Assembly (NCBI GenBank): GCA_033851915.1
Contig: JAWSVM010000001.1
Location: forward strand, 930,001 to 994,000
Reading direction: 5' to 3'
Origin: UBA1672 sp033851915
GTDB taxonomy: Bacteria; Pseudomonadota; Alphaproteobacteria; Micavibrionales; Micavibrionaceae
DNA: 64,000 nucleotides
Under the pieces are notes generated by a model. It worked only from the letters and a program-made list of their open reading frames with translations, had not been told where the DNA came from and did no database searches. A program made the translations under genes and the position numbers. This document shows, one piece after another, positions 1 through 8,611 of the stretch. The stretch's first letter is position 1; every line of letters starts with the position of its first letter.

Positions 1-453
1 CTTAATCATATAGGTGTCAGGCGTGGTTTCGACAATTTCTTTGGCTCTGTCAATTGCGCCGTTCATGCCTTTTGGCGCAGGTGTTAGTTCTAGCTCCGCG
101 CCCAAAAAGTTCAGCATTTTTCTGCGTTCAATCGACATGCTTTCAGGCATTGTCAGGATAAGGCGATATCCTTTTGCCGCGGCAGTGTAGGCCAGTGCAA
201 TGCCTGTGTTGCCTGATGTCGCCTCAACCAGAGTGGTTTTGCCCGGTGTGATCTCTCCGGCTTTCTCGGCGGCTTCAATCATCGCAACGCCAATCCTGTC
301 TTTCACGGAAGAGAGGGGATTAAAGAATTCTAATTTGGCCAGCAAGTTTGCTTCAACATTGTGAAGTTTTTCGATGTTGTGCAAGCGTACCAGCGGCGTT
401 GCCCCAATGGTCTCGGTAATCGAGTTGTAGATTTTTTTACGGAATGTAGACAT
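1..453 (-). CDS. cysK: Cysteine synthase A, N-terminal part (cut by window edge)
   Basis: PLP-dependent O-acetylserine sulfhydrylase, which makes cysteine from O-acetylserine and sulfide. Only the first 151 codons are present; the gene runs off the left edge and has no stop in the window. The N-terminus shows the family signature GATPLVRL, then PLSSVKDRIG, whose lysine is the usual PLP Schiff-base residue, and TSGNTGIALA, the substrate loop. It reads from ATG at 453 and lies 38 bases behind the Rrf2-family gene on the same strand, so the two are probably co-transcribed. It consumes the sulfide produced by the divergent cys operon. The identification is firm; cysK versus cysM cannot be fully settled from half a protein. 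Confidence 0.93.
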   Translation of the reverse strand, partial: MSTFRKKIYNSITETIGATPLVRLHNIEKLHNVEANLLAKLEFFNPLSSVKDRIGVAMIEAAEKAGEITPGKTTLVEATSGNTGIALAYTAAAKGYRLILTMPESMSIERRKMLNFLGAELELTPAPKGMNGAIDRAKEIVETTPDTYMIK

Positions 454-491
454 GGTCACTGACCCTTTCATAATGTGGTAACTGATATAAT

Positions 492-932
492 TTAAATTTC
501 AAAAGTGAGAATTCCGCTTCCAAGTCTAGGTACGCCTTCTTTTTCAGAAGCATTACATAAATCTTGAATCGTAACCCCCGATAATTTATCCCAAAAACAT
601 TGGTAGCTATCTTTAAAAAAGTGCTCCAATACAGGGGAGAATTCAGAAAATGCGCTGCACTCGGGTAATAACTTGTGAATGAAGCACTCCGCGATATCCT
701 TAATATTAACCTTGTCCGGAGACTCTATATAATATCCGCCGCCTTGACCACGGATGCTTTGTAAAAATCCTGCATTGCCCAAAACTTGAAGGACAGGCTC
801 TAAGGTTCTGCTGCCTAGGCCGTAATGCTGCGCAATAGCGGCGCCGGAGACAGGTTCTTCTTTGCTGCCGTGGTAAGCAACGAATAAGGCGGCGTTTAAA
901 CCCATGTGTACTTTGTTTGGTAAAAAGTTCAT
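492..932 (-). CDS. Rrf2-family transcriptional regulator, probable cysteine/sulfur regulator
   Basis: A 146-residue winged-helix protein of the Rrf2 family, the usual family length. The N-terminal start MNFLPNKVHMGLNAAL, a helix-turn-helix around residues 28-55 and the wing RGQGGGYYI (about 61-69) fit the family. The central three-cysteine cluster of IscR/NsrR-type iron-sulfur members is not present in its usual form; only scattered cysteines (about 83, 92, 112, 126) are seen. It precedes cysK on the same strand and faces the cys biosynthetic operon. That context recalls CymR, a Rrf2 repressor of sulfur genes that works in complex with CysK in Firmicutes. The CymR-like role is inference. Confidence 0.82.
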   Translation of the reverse strand: MNFLPNKVHMGLNAALFVAYHGSKEEPVSGAAIAQHYGLGSRTLEPVLQVLGNAGFLQSIRGQGGGYYIESPDKVNIKDIAECFIHKLLPECSAFSEFSPVLEHFFKDSYQCFWDKLSGVTIQDLCNASEKEGVPRLGSGILTFEI

Positions 933-952
933 AAATGAATAATACAGAAAAG

Positions 953-981
953 AAATGTATTTACAAATAAAAAATGTAAAT
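953..981. promoter_or_regulatory. Inverted and direct repeats between the Rrf2 gene and cysG, candidate operator
   Basis: The 62-base divergent intergenic region holds a perfect 7-bp inverted repeat, ATTTACA (959-965) and TGTAAAT (975-981), with a 9-base spacer. AAATGTA also occurs twice as a direct repeat (953-959 and 972-978). The position between two divergent promoters and next to an Rrf2 gene suggests an operator that controls both sides. The repeats are seen directly; the binding protein is inference. Confidence 0.45.
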
Positions 982-994
982 TTATAGTGATTTC

Positions 995-2443
995 ATGATG
1001 ACGTATTTACCTTTGTTTCTAAAAGCTGACACGAAAACCCCTATCTTAGTGATTGGGGGTGGTGCGATTGCATGTGCAAAAACGGAAGCCCTAGCCAGTG
1101 TTAATGCCACAGTAGAGGTGATTGCAAAGGTGTTGAGCGAGGAGCTTATCATTCTTTGTGGGAAGCATGGCTTTTCATATAGGGAAGAAGAGTATACTGC
1201 GGATGTGCTGGATAATCGGCAAATTGTGGTCGCCGCAACGGATGATAATAGTGTGAACGAGCAGATCGCCGCAGATTGTCGCATGCGCAGGGTTTTGGTT
1301 AATGTTGTTGATAATCCTGCCTTGTGTGATTTCATATTTCCGGCGCTTGTGCGTCGTGGGCCGTTGCAAATTGCGATATCTTCTTCGGGGATTTCACCGG
1401 TTTTGGCGAGGCTGATTAAACAGACGGTTGAAACGCTGATTCCTGCACGTTTTGAACAGGTTATTGGGTTTTTACAAACTAAAAAAACGGAGATGCGCCA
1501 GCAATTATCAAAGCTACAGCCGCGCCGTATGTTTTATGAGCAAATCATTCGTGGCCACGTTGCCGAGGATATTCTGGAAGGCAATATGGAACGCGCGCAT
1601 GCGTCTTTTGATAGGGCATTAAATGAATATCCGAATGAGGGGAACGCCGCGCTTTATCTGATTGGCGCAGGGCCGGGTAATCCTGATCTTGTGACCATAA
1701 AGGCTGTGCGGATTTTGGGGCAAGCGGATGTTATTTTATATGATCGCCTGATCCCGCAAGGGTTGATGGATAATTATGCGCGTAAAGATGCGCATAAGAT
1801 TGCCGTTGGTAAAACGCGTCATCACCATCACAAAAAGCAAGATGAGATTGACGAGATTATCGCGTATCATTTACGCAAGAACCGTATCGTTGTGCGTTTA
1901 AAGGGCGGAGACCCTGGTATTTATGCGCATGGCGCGGAGGAAATAACCGTTGCACGCAAAATGGGTGTGCCGTATCAAATCGTGCCGGGAATAAGTGCGG
2001 CGAATGGTTGCGCGGCTTATGCGGGTATTCCTTTGACGGAGAGGGGGGGCGCGTCTTCGGTGCGTTTTCTCTCTATTTACAAGGATCAACTTAACGATGA
2101 GGCGTTCTGGGAAGGCTTGCGCCATGCAAAGGATGAGACGCTCGCCCTTTATATGAGCAGTAATAATTATGCTTTATTGTGCCGTAAGTTGATTGAATTG
2201 GGCTTTGATGCTGCAACGCCGTTACTGGTGGTGGAGCAGGGAACAACCACCCATCACAAAGATTACCCCGCGACCCTTGAAACATTTGAGGGGCTATATG
2301 CGGAGCATAAATTTGCCTCACCTTGCTTGATGATTATCGGCAATGTTGTGAAGTGGCATGAGTGTCACTCGTGGAAAGAAGCGCCTGAAATATCAGGAAA
2401 TTATTTCACAGACCTTCCCGTGAAGGAGGTTTCTTATGCCTGA
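995..2443 (+). CDS. cysG: Siroheme synthase (precorrin-2 dehydrogenase/ferrochelatase + uroporphyrinogen-III methyltransferase)
   Basis: A 482-residue bifunctional CysG. The N-terminal half (about 1-200) carries the NAD-binding glycine motif VIGGGAIACAK of the precorrin-2 dehydrogenase/ferrochelatase. The C-terminal half (about 218-460) is the SAM-dependent methyltransferase with LIGAGPGNPDL, VVRLKGGDPGIYAHG and VPGISAANGCAAYAGIPLT. It makes siroheme, the cofactor of the sulfite reductase encoded downstream as cysI. Two adjacent ATG codons (995 and 998) are possible starts. The stop overlaps the start of cysH by 8 bases, which implies translational coupling. Confidence 0.95.
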   Translation: MMTYLPLFLKADTKTPILVIGGGAIACAKTEALASVNATVEVIAKVLSEELIILCGKHGFSYREEEYTADVLDNRQIVVAATDDNSVNEQIAADCRMRRVLVNVVDNPALCDFIFPALVRRGPLQIAISSSGISPVLARLIKQTVETLIPARFEQVIGFLQTKKTEMRQQLSKLQPRRMFYEQIIRGHVAEDILEGNMERAHASFDRALNEYPNEGNAALYLIGAGPGNPDLVTIKAVRILGQADVILYDRLIPQGLMDNYARKDAHKIAVGKTRHHHHKKQDEIDEIIAYHLRKNRIVVRLKGGDPGIYAHGAEEITVARKMGVPYQIVPGISAANGCAAYAGIPLTERGGASSVRFLSIYKDQLNDEAFWEGLRHAKDETLALYMSSNNYALLCRKLIELGFDAATPLLVVEQGTTTHHKDYPATLETFEGLYAEHKFASPCLMIIGNVVKWHECHSWKEAPEISGNYFTDLPVKEVSYA

Positions 2444-3200
2444 CGAGGCTTTACTGGAAAAAATATTGAATGACCTGACGCCTTTGTCATGGGAGCAGCG
2501 CTTGGCGCGCCTTAAAGACTATAGCGATCATGTGATGGCGTTCTCGACAAGCTTCGGTGTAGAGGATCAGGCGATGACGCATGTGATTGCGGCGCATAAT
2601 GTGCCTATTCGCCTCTTTACTATTGATACGGGACGTTTGTTTGAACAAACACATGAGGTTTCTCAGAAAACCAGAGAGGCTTATCCGAATATCAATATTG
2701 ATACGTTTTATCCTGATACTAAGGACACACAAAATTTAGTGAAAAATCAGGGTGTTAACGGATTTTTCGAATCCATTGATAAACGCCATGGTTGTTGCCA
2801 TGTGCGCAAGGTTGAGCCGCTGGGGCGGGCGTTGGACGGTGTTAAAATATGGGTGAGTGGCCTGCGTCGTGAGCATTCGGATAATCGCGGTGATCTGCCG
2901 ATTGCTGAGTTGGATACAGGGCGCAATATTATTAAAGTTTATCCGCTGATCGATGTTTCTGAAAGTGATATCAAAGACTTTATCACGAAACATGATGTCC
3001 CATATAATGTTTTGCACGATCAAGGATTCCCATCGATTGGCTGTGCGCCGTGTACGCGCGCTGTGCAGGCGGGCGAGCATCCAAGATCAGGGCGTTGGTG
3101 GTGGGAACAAGATAATGCGCAGGAATGCGGACTTCATTTGGTGGATGGGAAACTTGTTCGCGCGTCGGCTATACAGGGAAAAGAGAATTTAAATGCTTAA
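2436..3200 (+). CDS. cysH: Assimilatory adenylyl-sulfate (APS-type) reductase
   Basis: A 254-residue thioredoxin-dependent reductase that reduces activated sulfate to sulfite. It carries the cysteine pairs Cys120-Cys121 (GCCHVRK) and Cys203-x-x-Cys206 (CAPC), which bind a [4Fe-4S] cluster in APS-type enzymes, and the C-terminal catalytic ECGLH motif with Cys231. These cysteines indicate APS rather than PAPS as substrate. That agrees with the absence of an APS kinase gene (cysC) or a CysC domain on CysN in this operon. It overlaps cysG by 8 bases and cysJ by 8 bases. Confidence 0.93.
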   Translation: MPDEALLEKILNDLTPLSWEQRLARLKDYSDHVMAFSTSFGVEDQAMTHVIAAHNVPIRLFTIDTGRLFEQTHEVSQKTREAYPNINIDTFYPDTKDTQNLVKNQGVNGFFESIDKRHGCCHVRKVEPLGRALDGVKIWVSGLRREHSDNRGDLPIAELDTGRNIIKVYPLIDVSESDIKDFITKHDVPYNVLHDQGFPSIGCAPCTRAVQAGEHPRSGRWWWEQDNAQECGLHLVDGKLVRASAIQGKENLNA

Positions 3201-4677
3201 TCCGGATCAGAAAAAAATACTGGATACGTTGCTTAGCAGTGTAACCCGTGACCAGACTTTATGGTTGGCTGGGTATCTTCAAGGCCTTGCCGGCGGGGAT
3301 TCTTCTGTTGGTAATGCGGGTGGTGCGCCAGCGAATAAGCCAAAGGTGAGTGTCTATTACGCAACGGAAACAGGCAATTCAAAGGCACTGTCTTTGGGCG
3401 TTATGAAGGCATTGAAAGGGGCGGGGTTTAAAACCAAAGGCACTGCCGTTAACCGTTTAAAGCCCGAAGATCTCAAAAAGGATGAGTTTGCGATTTTCTT
3501 GGTGAGTACGCATGGTGAAGGCACACCGCCGGAACCCGCCGAGAAGTTCTTTGGCCTTATGGAAGGCGCGCCTGATGGTTTGTTGGATAATTTATCTTAT
3601 GCGGCGTTAGGACTGGGCGATAGCAGTTACGAGATATTCTGCGGCGCGATTGTTACGCTGGATAAAGAGTTGAGCCGTTTGGGCGGCAAGGCTTTTCAGG
3701 ATATTAAGTTGCTGGATGTGGATTATGCATCGCATACCGCACCGTGGATTGAGGAAACGGTTGGCGCGCTGAATAAGCTTGTTGGTGATACGGGCGAGCA
3801 ACAACCTTCTGCGCTGATATTTGACGCTGTGCCGGAAGTGCGTACAGGAAAAGGCTATACGCGGTTGGAGCCGATAAAAGGCAAGATAACCGATATCGTG
3901 AATTTGAATGACCGTGGTTCGAAGAAAGAAACCTATCACATTGAAATTGTTTATGACGATGATGTTATCTATACGCCGGGCGATGCGGTTGGCATTATTC
4001 TACCTGCCGATGTGGCGGGGGATGATGTGACACCGCGCCTCTATTCTATCGCGTCTTCTCCGTCTTTGCATGAGGGTGAAGTGCATTTAACTGTGTCTCT
4101 TACAAGCTATCAAAAAGAAGATGGCAGCATCGGGCACGGCCTTGCCTCCGGCTTTTTATCGCAGATTAAAGAAGATGATGAGATTGAATTTTACATCAGC
4201 CAGAACCAATTATTTAATCTACCCGCGGATGAGCAAGATGCGATTATGATTGGGCCGGGAACAGGCGTTGCGCCTTTCCGTTCCTTCATTTACGAACGTT
4301 CGGAGCGTGGAGCATCTGGCCGTAATTGGCTGATTTTTGGCGATCAACATGCGCATTGTGATTTCCTTTATCAGGCAGAGTGGCAAGAACATTTGGCCAT
4401 AGAAACATTGACCCGTCTTGACTTGGCATTCTCTCGTGATCAGGACCATAAAATCTATGTGCAGAATCGTTTAGAGGAAAATGCGGATGAGTTGATCCGC
4501 TGGCTGGATAGCGGCGCGGTGATTTATGTCTGTGGTGCGAAAGATCCGATGAGCAAGGACGTGGAACAGACACTGATTAAAATCATTGCGGAGAAAAAAT
4601 CTCTGAGCGCGGGAAATGCCGAAGACTATCTCGCGGACTTGGAAGAACAAGGCCGTTACTTAAAAGACGTTTATTAA
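3193..4677 (+). CDS. cysJ: Sulfite reductase flavoprotein alpha subunit, short form without connecting domain
   Basis: This is the electron-input subunit of NADPH-sulfite reductase: NADPH to FAD to FMN to the CysI hemoprotein. A flavodoxin domain (about 51-195, with YYATETGNSKAL and STHGEGTPPEP) is followed by a ferredoxin-reductase module (PRLYSIASSPS 281-291, GPGTGVAPFRSF 354-365, YVCGAKDPMSKDVE 446-459). It ends in a terminal DVY like E. coli CysJ. At 494 residues it is about 105 shorter than the E. coli protein. The difference sits between PGDAVGI (262-268) and PRLYS (281), where the helical connecting domain should be. Cofactor-binding motifs are otherwise complete. Confidence 0.93.
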   Translation: MLNPDQKKILDTLLSSVTRDQTLWLAGYLQGLAGGDSSVGNAGGAPANKPKVSVYYATETGNSKALSLGVMKALKGAGFKTKGTAVNRLKPEDLKKDEFAIFLVSTHGEGTPPEPAEKFFGLMEGAPDGLLDNLSYAALGLGDSSYEIFCGAIVTLDKELSRLGGKAFQDIKLLDVDYASHTAPWIEETVGALNKLVGDTGEQQPSALIFDAVPEVRTGKGYTRLEPIKGKITDIVNLNDRGSKKETYHIEIVYDDDVIYTPGDAVGIILPADVAGDDVTPRLYSIASSPSLHEGEVHLTVSLTSYQKEDGSIGHGLASGFLSQIKEDDEIEFYISQNQLFNLPADEQDAIMIGPGTGVAPFRSFIYERSERGASGRNWLIFGDQHAHCDFLYQAEWQEHLAIETLTRLDLAFSRDQDHKIYVQNRLEENADELIRWLDSGAVIYVCGAKDPMSKDVEQTLIKIIAEKKSLSAGNAEDYLADLEEQGRYLKDVY

Positions 4678-4691
4678 TTAAGGATATAATT

Positions 4692-6386
4692 ATGAGTGAA
4701 AAATTATCAGCCAATGAAGGTATGAAAACAGGAAGCCGTGGTCTGCGAGGAACACTGGCGGATGGTCTTGCCAATCAAATTACAGGCGGCCTTGATGAGG
4801 TAGAACAGCAATTGGTGAAATTCCATGGATCGTATCAGCAAGATGATCGTGATCGTCGGGCAGAGCGCGAGCGTAAAAAGCTGGAATGGGCGTATTCTTA
4901 TATGATCCGTTTGCGGATCTCGGGCGGCGATATTACGGCCAATCAATGGCTTAAGTTGCAGGATAGCTGCGATGAAAATGCCAGTGGTATTATCAAGATT
5001 ACAACGCGTCAAACCATTCAATTCCACGGCATTGTCAAGGCGCGGATGAAGCCGACAATGAAGGATTTCGATGTTCTAGGGCTGGATAGTATTGCGGCGT
5101 GCGGGGATGTGAACAGGAATGTTATGTGCGGCGCGAACCCTGCGCTGGCGCCATATCATGAGGAAGTGTTTGAATTTGCAGATAAAATCAGCCTTCATCT
5201 TTTGCCAAAGACCGGCGCATTTCGTGAAATTTGGCTGGATGGTAAAAAACTGGCAGAGGGCGCACCTGCGGAGGAAGACCCGCTGTATCAGGAACGTTAT
5301 TTGCCGCGGAAGTTTAAAATCGCCATTGCGTTGCCGCCGCATAATGAAAATGATGTGTTTGCAAATGATATTGGTTTGATCGCGATTGGTGAGGGGGACG
5401 AGTTTCTCGGCTTTAACATTGCGATTGGTGGTGGCCTTGGGGCGACCCACGGCAATAACGCGACATATCCGCGTCGCGGCACAATGATCGGCTTTATTCC
5501 GAAAGATAAAACGTTGGATACGTTGTGGCAGATTGTCGCAATTCAGCGTGACCATGGTAATCGTGAAGATCGCAAGTTATCGCGCCTTAAATATACTGTC
5601 GACCGTCTGGGCGTTGAGTGGTTTAAGGCAGAAATCGAAAAGCGTTGTGATTATAAACTGGAAGAGGCCAAGCCTTATGAATTTAGCTATCGCGGTGATG
5701 CGTTTGGCTGGGTTGAGGATTATCAAGGCAAATGGCATTACGGCATTTTTGTTGAGAATGGCGTGGTGAACGATGTGAATGGTTACAACATTAAATCCGC
5801 CATGCGCGAGATTACAGAAACGGAGAAATGCGGCGTGCGTTTCACGGGTAATCAGAATTTGATGTTGAGTTATGTTGATGTGAAAGACAAAGAGGCAATC
5901 GATGCGCTGTTGTTAAAACACGGTATTGCCCATGATCAATATTCCAAATCCCGTAAAGAAGCGATTGCCTGCGTTGCGATGCCGACTTGCCCGTTGGCTC
6001 TGGCGGAGGGGCAACGTTATCTGCCTGAGCTTATAACCAAGATAGACGGCTTGCAGGATAAGCATGGCTTGAAGGACACACCAATTACGATTCGCATGAC
6101 CGGATGTCCGAATGGTTGTGGTCGTCCGTATTTGGCGGAGATTGGGTTTGTTGGTAAGGCTGCCGGAAAATATGCGCTGCGTTTGGGCGGTGATTATGAA
6201 GGCGAGCGTCTGAACCAAGTCTATAAAGAAGAGGTCAACGAAGCAGAAATTCTAGAAACATTGGATAATTTGTTCGCAGAGTTCACGGATAAAAGTAACG
6301 ATAATGAACGTTTTGGCGATTACATGCACCGCACCCATTTCAAGGGGCAGGTTTTTGTCGGCGCGGATCAGGAGATAAATACATGA
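4692..6386 (+). CDS. cysI: Sulfite reductase hemoprotein beta subunit
   Basis: A 564-residue siroheme/[4Fe-4S] subunit that reduces sulfite to sulfide by six electrons. The cluster and siroheme ligands are visible as Cys427 and Cys433 (ACVAMPTCPLALAEGQ) and Cys472 and Cys476 (TGCPNGCGRP). Other family motifs include TTRQTIQFHG and the anion-binding DVNRNVMC region. Length matches the family. It begins 14 bases after cysJ and its stop overlaps the cysD start as ATGA, so it is in the middle of the operon. Confidence 0.96.
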   Translation: MSEKLSANEGMKTGSRGLRGTLADGLANQITGGLDEVEQQLVKFHGSYQQDDRDRRAERERKKLEWAYSYMIRLRISGGDITANQWLKLQDSCDENASGIIKITTRQTIQFHGIVKARMKPTMKDFDVLGLDSIAACGDVNRNVMCGANPALAPYHEEVFEFADKISLHLLPKTGAFREIWLDGKKLAEGAPAEEDPLYQERYLPRKFKIAIALPPHNENDVFANDIGLIAIGEGDEFLGFNIAIGGGLGATHGNNATYPRRGTMIGFIPKDKTLDTLWQIVAIQRDHGNREDRKLSRLKYTVDRLGVEWFKAEIEKRCDYKLEEAKPYEFSYRGDAFGWVEDYQGKWHYGIFVENGVVNDVNGYNIKSAMREITETEKCGVRFTGNQNLMLSYVDVKDKEAIDALLLKHGIAHDQYSKSRKEAIACVAMPTCPLALAEGQRYLPELITKIDGLQDKHGLKDTPITIRMTGCPNGCGRPYLAEIGFVGKAAGKYALRLGGDYEGERLNQVYKEEVNEAEILETLDNLFAEFTDKSNDNERFGDYMHRTHFKGQVFVGADQEINT

Positions 6387-7291
6387 GCAAGTCACTTCCC
6401 CTATATTTGCAAGAGCTGGAAGATGAAGCCATCTTCATTATCCGTGAAGCGATTGCTGTCGCAGAAAATCCGGTTTTACTTTATTCGATTGGTAAGGATT
6501 CCAGTGTGTTGCTGCATCTGTTGTTGAAGGCCTTTGCTCCGGCGAAACCGCCTGTGCCGTTGTTGCATGTTGATACAACGTGGAAATTCAAGGAAATGAT
6601 TGAGTTTCGCGATAAAATCGCAGAAAAACACGGCTTACAGCTGATCGTGCATACCAACCAAGATGGTGTGGATGAGGGGATCAACCCGTTCGATCACGGC
6701 AGCAAGCATTATACCAATGTCATGAAAACCGATGGTTTGAAGCAGGTTCTGGATAAGCATAAGTTTGATTATATCCTTATTGGCGCGCGTCGTGATGAGG
6801 AAAAGTCCAGAGCGAAGGAACGTATTTTCTCTACGCGTAATCGTTTTCATGCTTGGGATCCTAAAAACCAGCAATCCGAATTTGGCTGGTTGTTTAACAC
6901 GCGTTTGCCGCAGGGCTTTAGTTCGCGCGTATCGCCGCTATCCAATTGGACGGAGCAAGATATCTGGGAATATATTTTGCATGAGCAAATTGAGCTGGTG
7001 TCTTTGTACTTCGCCAAAGAACAACCCGTTGTGGAGCGTGATGGTATGTTGATCCGCGTGGATGATGATCGCTTGCCCATTGAAGATAAAAGCGAAATTC
7101 AAAACAGAAAAGTCAGGTTCCGGACGCTGGGTTGTTATCCATTAACCGCGGCGATGCCTTCGGAGGCAGAGACGCTGGAAGAAATTGTTGCGGAGCTGCT
7201 AGAGAGCAAAGAGTCCGAACGGCAAGGCCGCTTGATTGATAAGGACTCTGCCTCATCCATGGAACAGAAAAAGAAGATGGGATATTTTTAA
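6383..7291 (+). CDS. cysD: Sulfate adenylyltransferase subunit 2
   Basis: A 302-residue ATP sulfurylase small subunit that forms APS from ATP and sulfate with CysN. It has the PP-loop-type motif LLYSIGKDSSVLLHL near residue 33, the segment GARRDEEKSRAKERIFS in the middle and the family C-terminus ending KKMGYF. Full length for the family. It is translationally coupled to cysI by a 4-base overlap, and cysN starts one base after its stop. Confidence 0.97.
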   Translation: MSKSLPLYLQELEDEAIFIIREAIAVAENPVLLYSIGKDSSVLLHLLLKAFAPAKPPVPLLHVDTTWKFKEMIEFRDKIAEKHGLQLIVHTNQDGVDEGINPFDHGSKHYTNVMKTDGLKQVLDKHKFDYILIGARRDEEKSRAKERIFSTRNRFHAWDPKNQQSEFGWLFNTRLPQGFSSRVSPLSNWTEQDIWEYILHEQIELVSLYFAKEQPVVERDGMLIRVDDDRLPIEDKSEIQNRKVRFRTLGCYPLTAAMPSEAETLEEIVAELLESKESERQGRLIDKDSASSMEQKKKMGYF

Positions 7292-7292
7292 G

Positions 7293-8507
7293 ATGAAAGA
7301 TTATAAGACAATAAATTTTCTGACGTGCGGTCATGTGGATGATGGTAAATCAACTTTAATCGGTCGGCTTCTTTATGATATCGACGTGGTTCCTGACGAT
7401 CATATCGAGGCGGCGCGGAATGAAGAGGGAGAAATTGATTATGCTCTCTTCACGGATGGCTTGGAAGATGAGCGCAGGCAGGGCATTACCATTGATGTGG
7501 CGCATCGCTATTTCCGCTATGAAGACTGCCGTTATCGTATTGCCGATACGCCGGGGCATCTTGAATATATGCGCAATATGGCCGTTGCGGCGGTGACATC
7601 TGATGTGGCGGTGATTTTGGTGGATGCGATCCATGGTGTGCGCTTGCAAACTGTGGAGTACAGCAAAATTGCGAAGTTCTTTGGCGTGCGCCAGTTTCTT
7701 GTTGCGATTAATAAGATGGACGCGGTTGATTATAGCGAAGCGCAATATAATAAAATCAAAGAGCATTATCTAAGGGAATTCGGTGCGCATAGCACAGATT
7801 GTGATATTGAGTTTGTGCCCGTCAGTGCTTTGTTGGGGGATAATATTGTTACTCAAAGTGATGAAATGCCGTGGTATAAAGGGAAAACCATCATGGAGTT
7901 CCTTAAAAAGGCGGATCAGCACACATTGACGAATGAGAACTTCAGATTACCTATTCAGCATGTGATTAAGGATGATGATGGTACGCGATGGTATGGTGGC
8001 ACGTTGCATGGGAAATCTTTGACTGTGGGGGATCGTTTGACCTCCATAGAGAGTGAACAAACGGTTACTGTTACGGGCATCTATCACAGTGGCAAACCTG
8101 TTGAGCAGGCCGATAAAAGGCAAGCGATAGCGATTAGCCTTGCCGAGGATATAGATTTGTCGCGTGGCGCGGTTTTGTCGAAGTCTGATAATTCTGGTTC
8201 CGTGGCAGAGGCGTTTCATGCCGAAATTCTATGGATTGATAAGAAATTGGAGGGCAAGGAATCATTTCAAGGAATGATAAAGATGCATCATTCCGAAGTA
8301 CAGGTTCAGGTTACAATTGACGGTGAGAATGGTGTTCTAAAATCGGGGCAGGTGTTTTTGTCGCAAGCCATTGCGATGGATCCTTTTGATGAGAACCCAC
8401 ATACAGGCCTGTTTATTCTGACTGACTCTTATACGGAGCGTGTTGTTGGTGTGGGAACGGTTAGTCGACTTATTCCGCTTCACTACCAAGGATCCAGTGC
8501 GATTTAA
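7293..8507 (+). CDS. cysN: Sulfate adenylyltransferase subunit 1 (GTPase), no APS kinase domain
   Basis: The GTPase subunit of ATP sulfurylase that drives APS synthesis with CysD. The start is placed at ATG 7293 because MKDYKTINFLTCGHVDDGKST is the normal N-terminus. An upstream in-frame ATG at 7236 lies inside cysD and is rejected. GTPase motifs are GHVDDGKST (G1), ADTPGHLEY (G3) and INKMDAVD (G4). The protein is about 404 residues, somewhat shorter than E. coli CysN (475). It lacks the C-terminal APS kinase domain found in many alphaproteobacteria, which fits the APS-type CysH. It is the last gene of the cys operon. Confidence 0.95.
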   Translation: MKDYKTINFLTCGHVDDGKSTLIGRLLYDIDVVPDDHIEAARNEEGEIDYALFTDGLEDERRQGITIDVAHRYFRYEDCRYRIADTPGHLEYMRNMAVAAVTSDVAVILVDAIHGVRLQTVEYSKIAKFFGVRQFLVAINKMDAVDYSEAQYNKIKEHYLREFGAHSTDCDIEFVPVSALLGDNIVTQSDEMPWYKGKTIMEFLKKADQHTLTNENFRLPIQHVIKDDDGTRWYGGTLHGKSLTVGDRLTSIESEQTVTVTGIYHSGKPVEQADKRQAIAISLAEDIDLSRGAVLSKSDNSGSVAEAFHAEILWIDKKLEGKESFQGMIKMHHSEVQVQVTIDGENGVLKSGQVFLSQAIAMDPFDENPHTGLFILTDSYTERVVGVGTVSRLIPLHYQGSSAI

Positions 8508-8611
8508 GGCCTGATATAAATACCCAAAAGCGGGATTATTTGTAATTATGTTTTGCTAATATATTGGCTGGCATGCTATTTATAATAAAAAAGTAAATAG
8601 CTGGGTCAATA

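Noticed and set aside
32..453. cysM instead of cysK
   Set aside because: The visible N-terminal motifs fit both, but the regulator pairing and the general form favour cysK; not fully excluded.
5076..5555. Open frame of 159 codons antisense to cysI
   Set aside because: It lies wholly inside a well-identified gene, has no recognisable domain and no ribosome site, and reflects codon bias of cysI.
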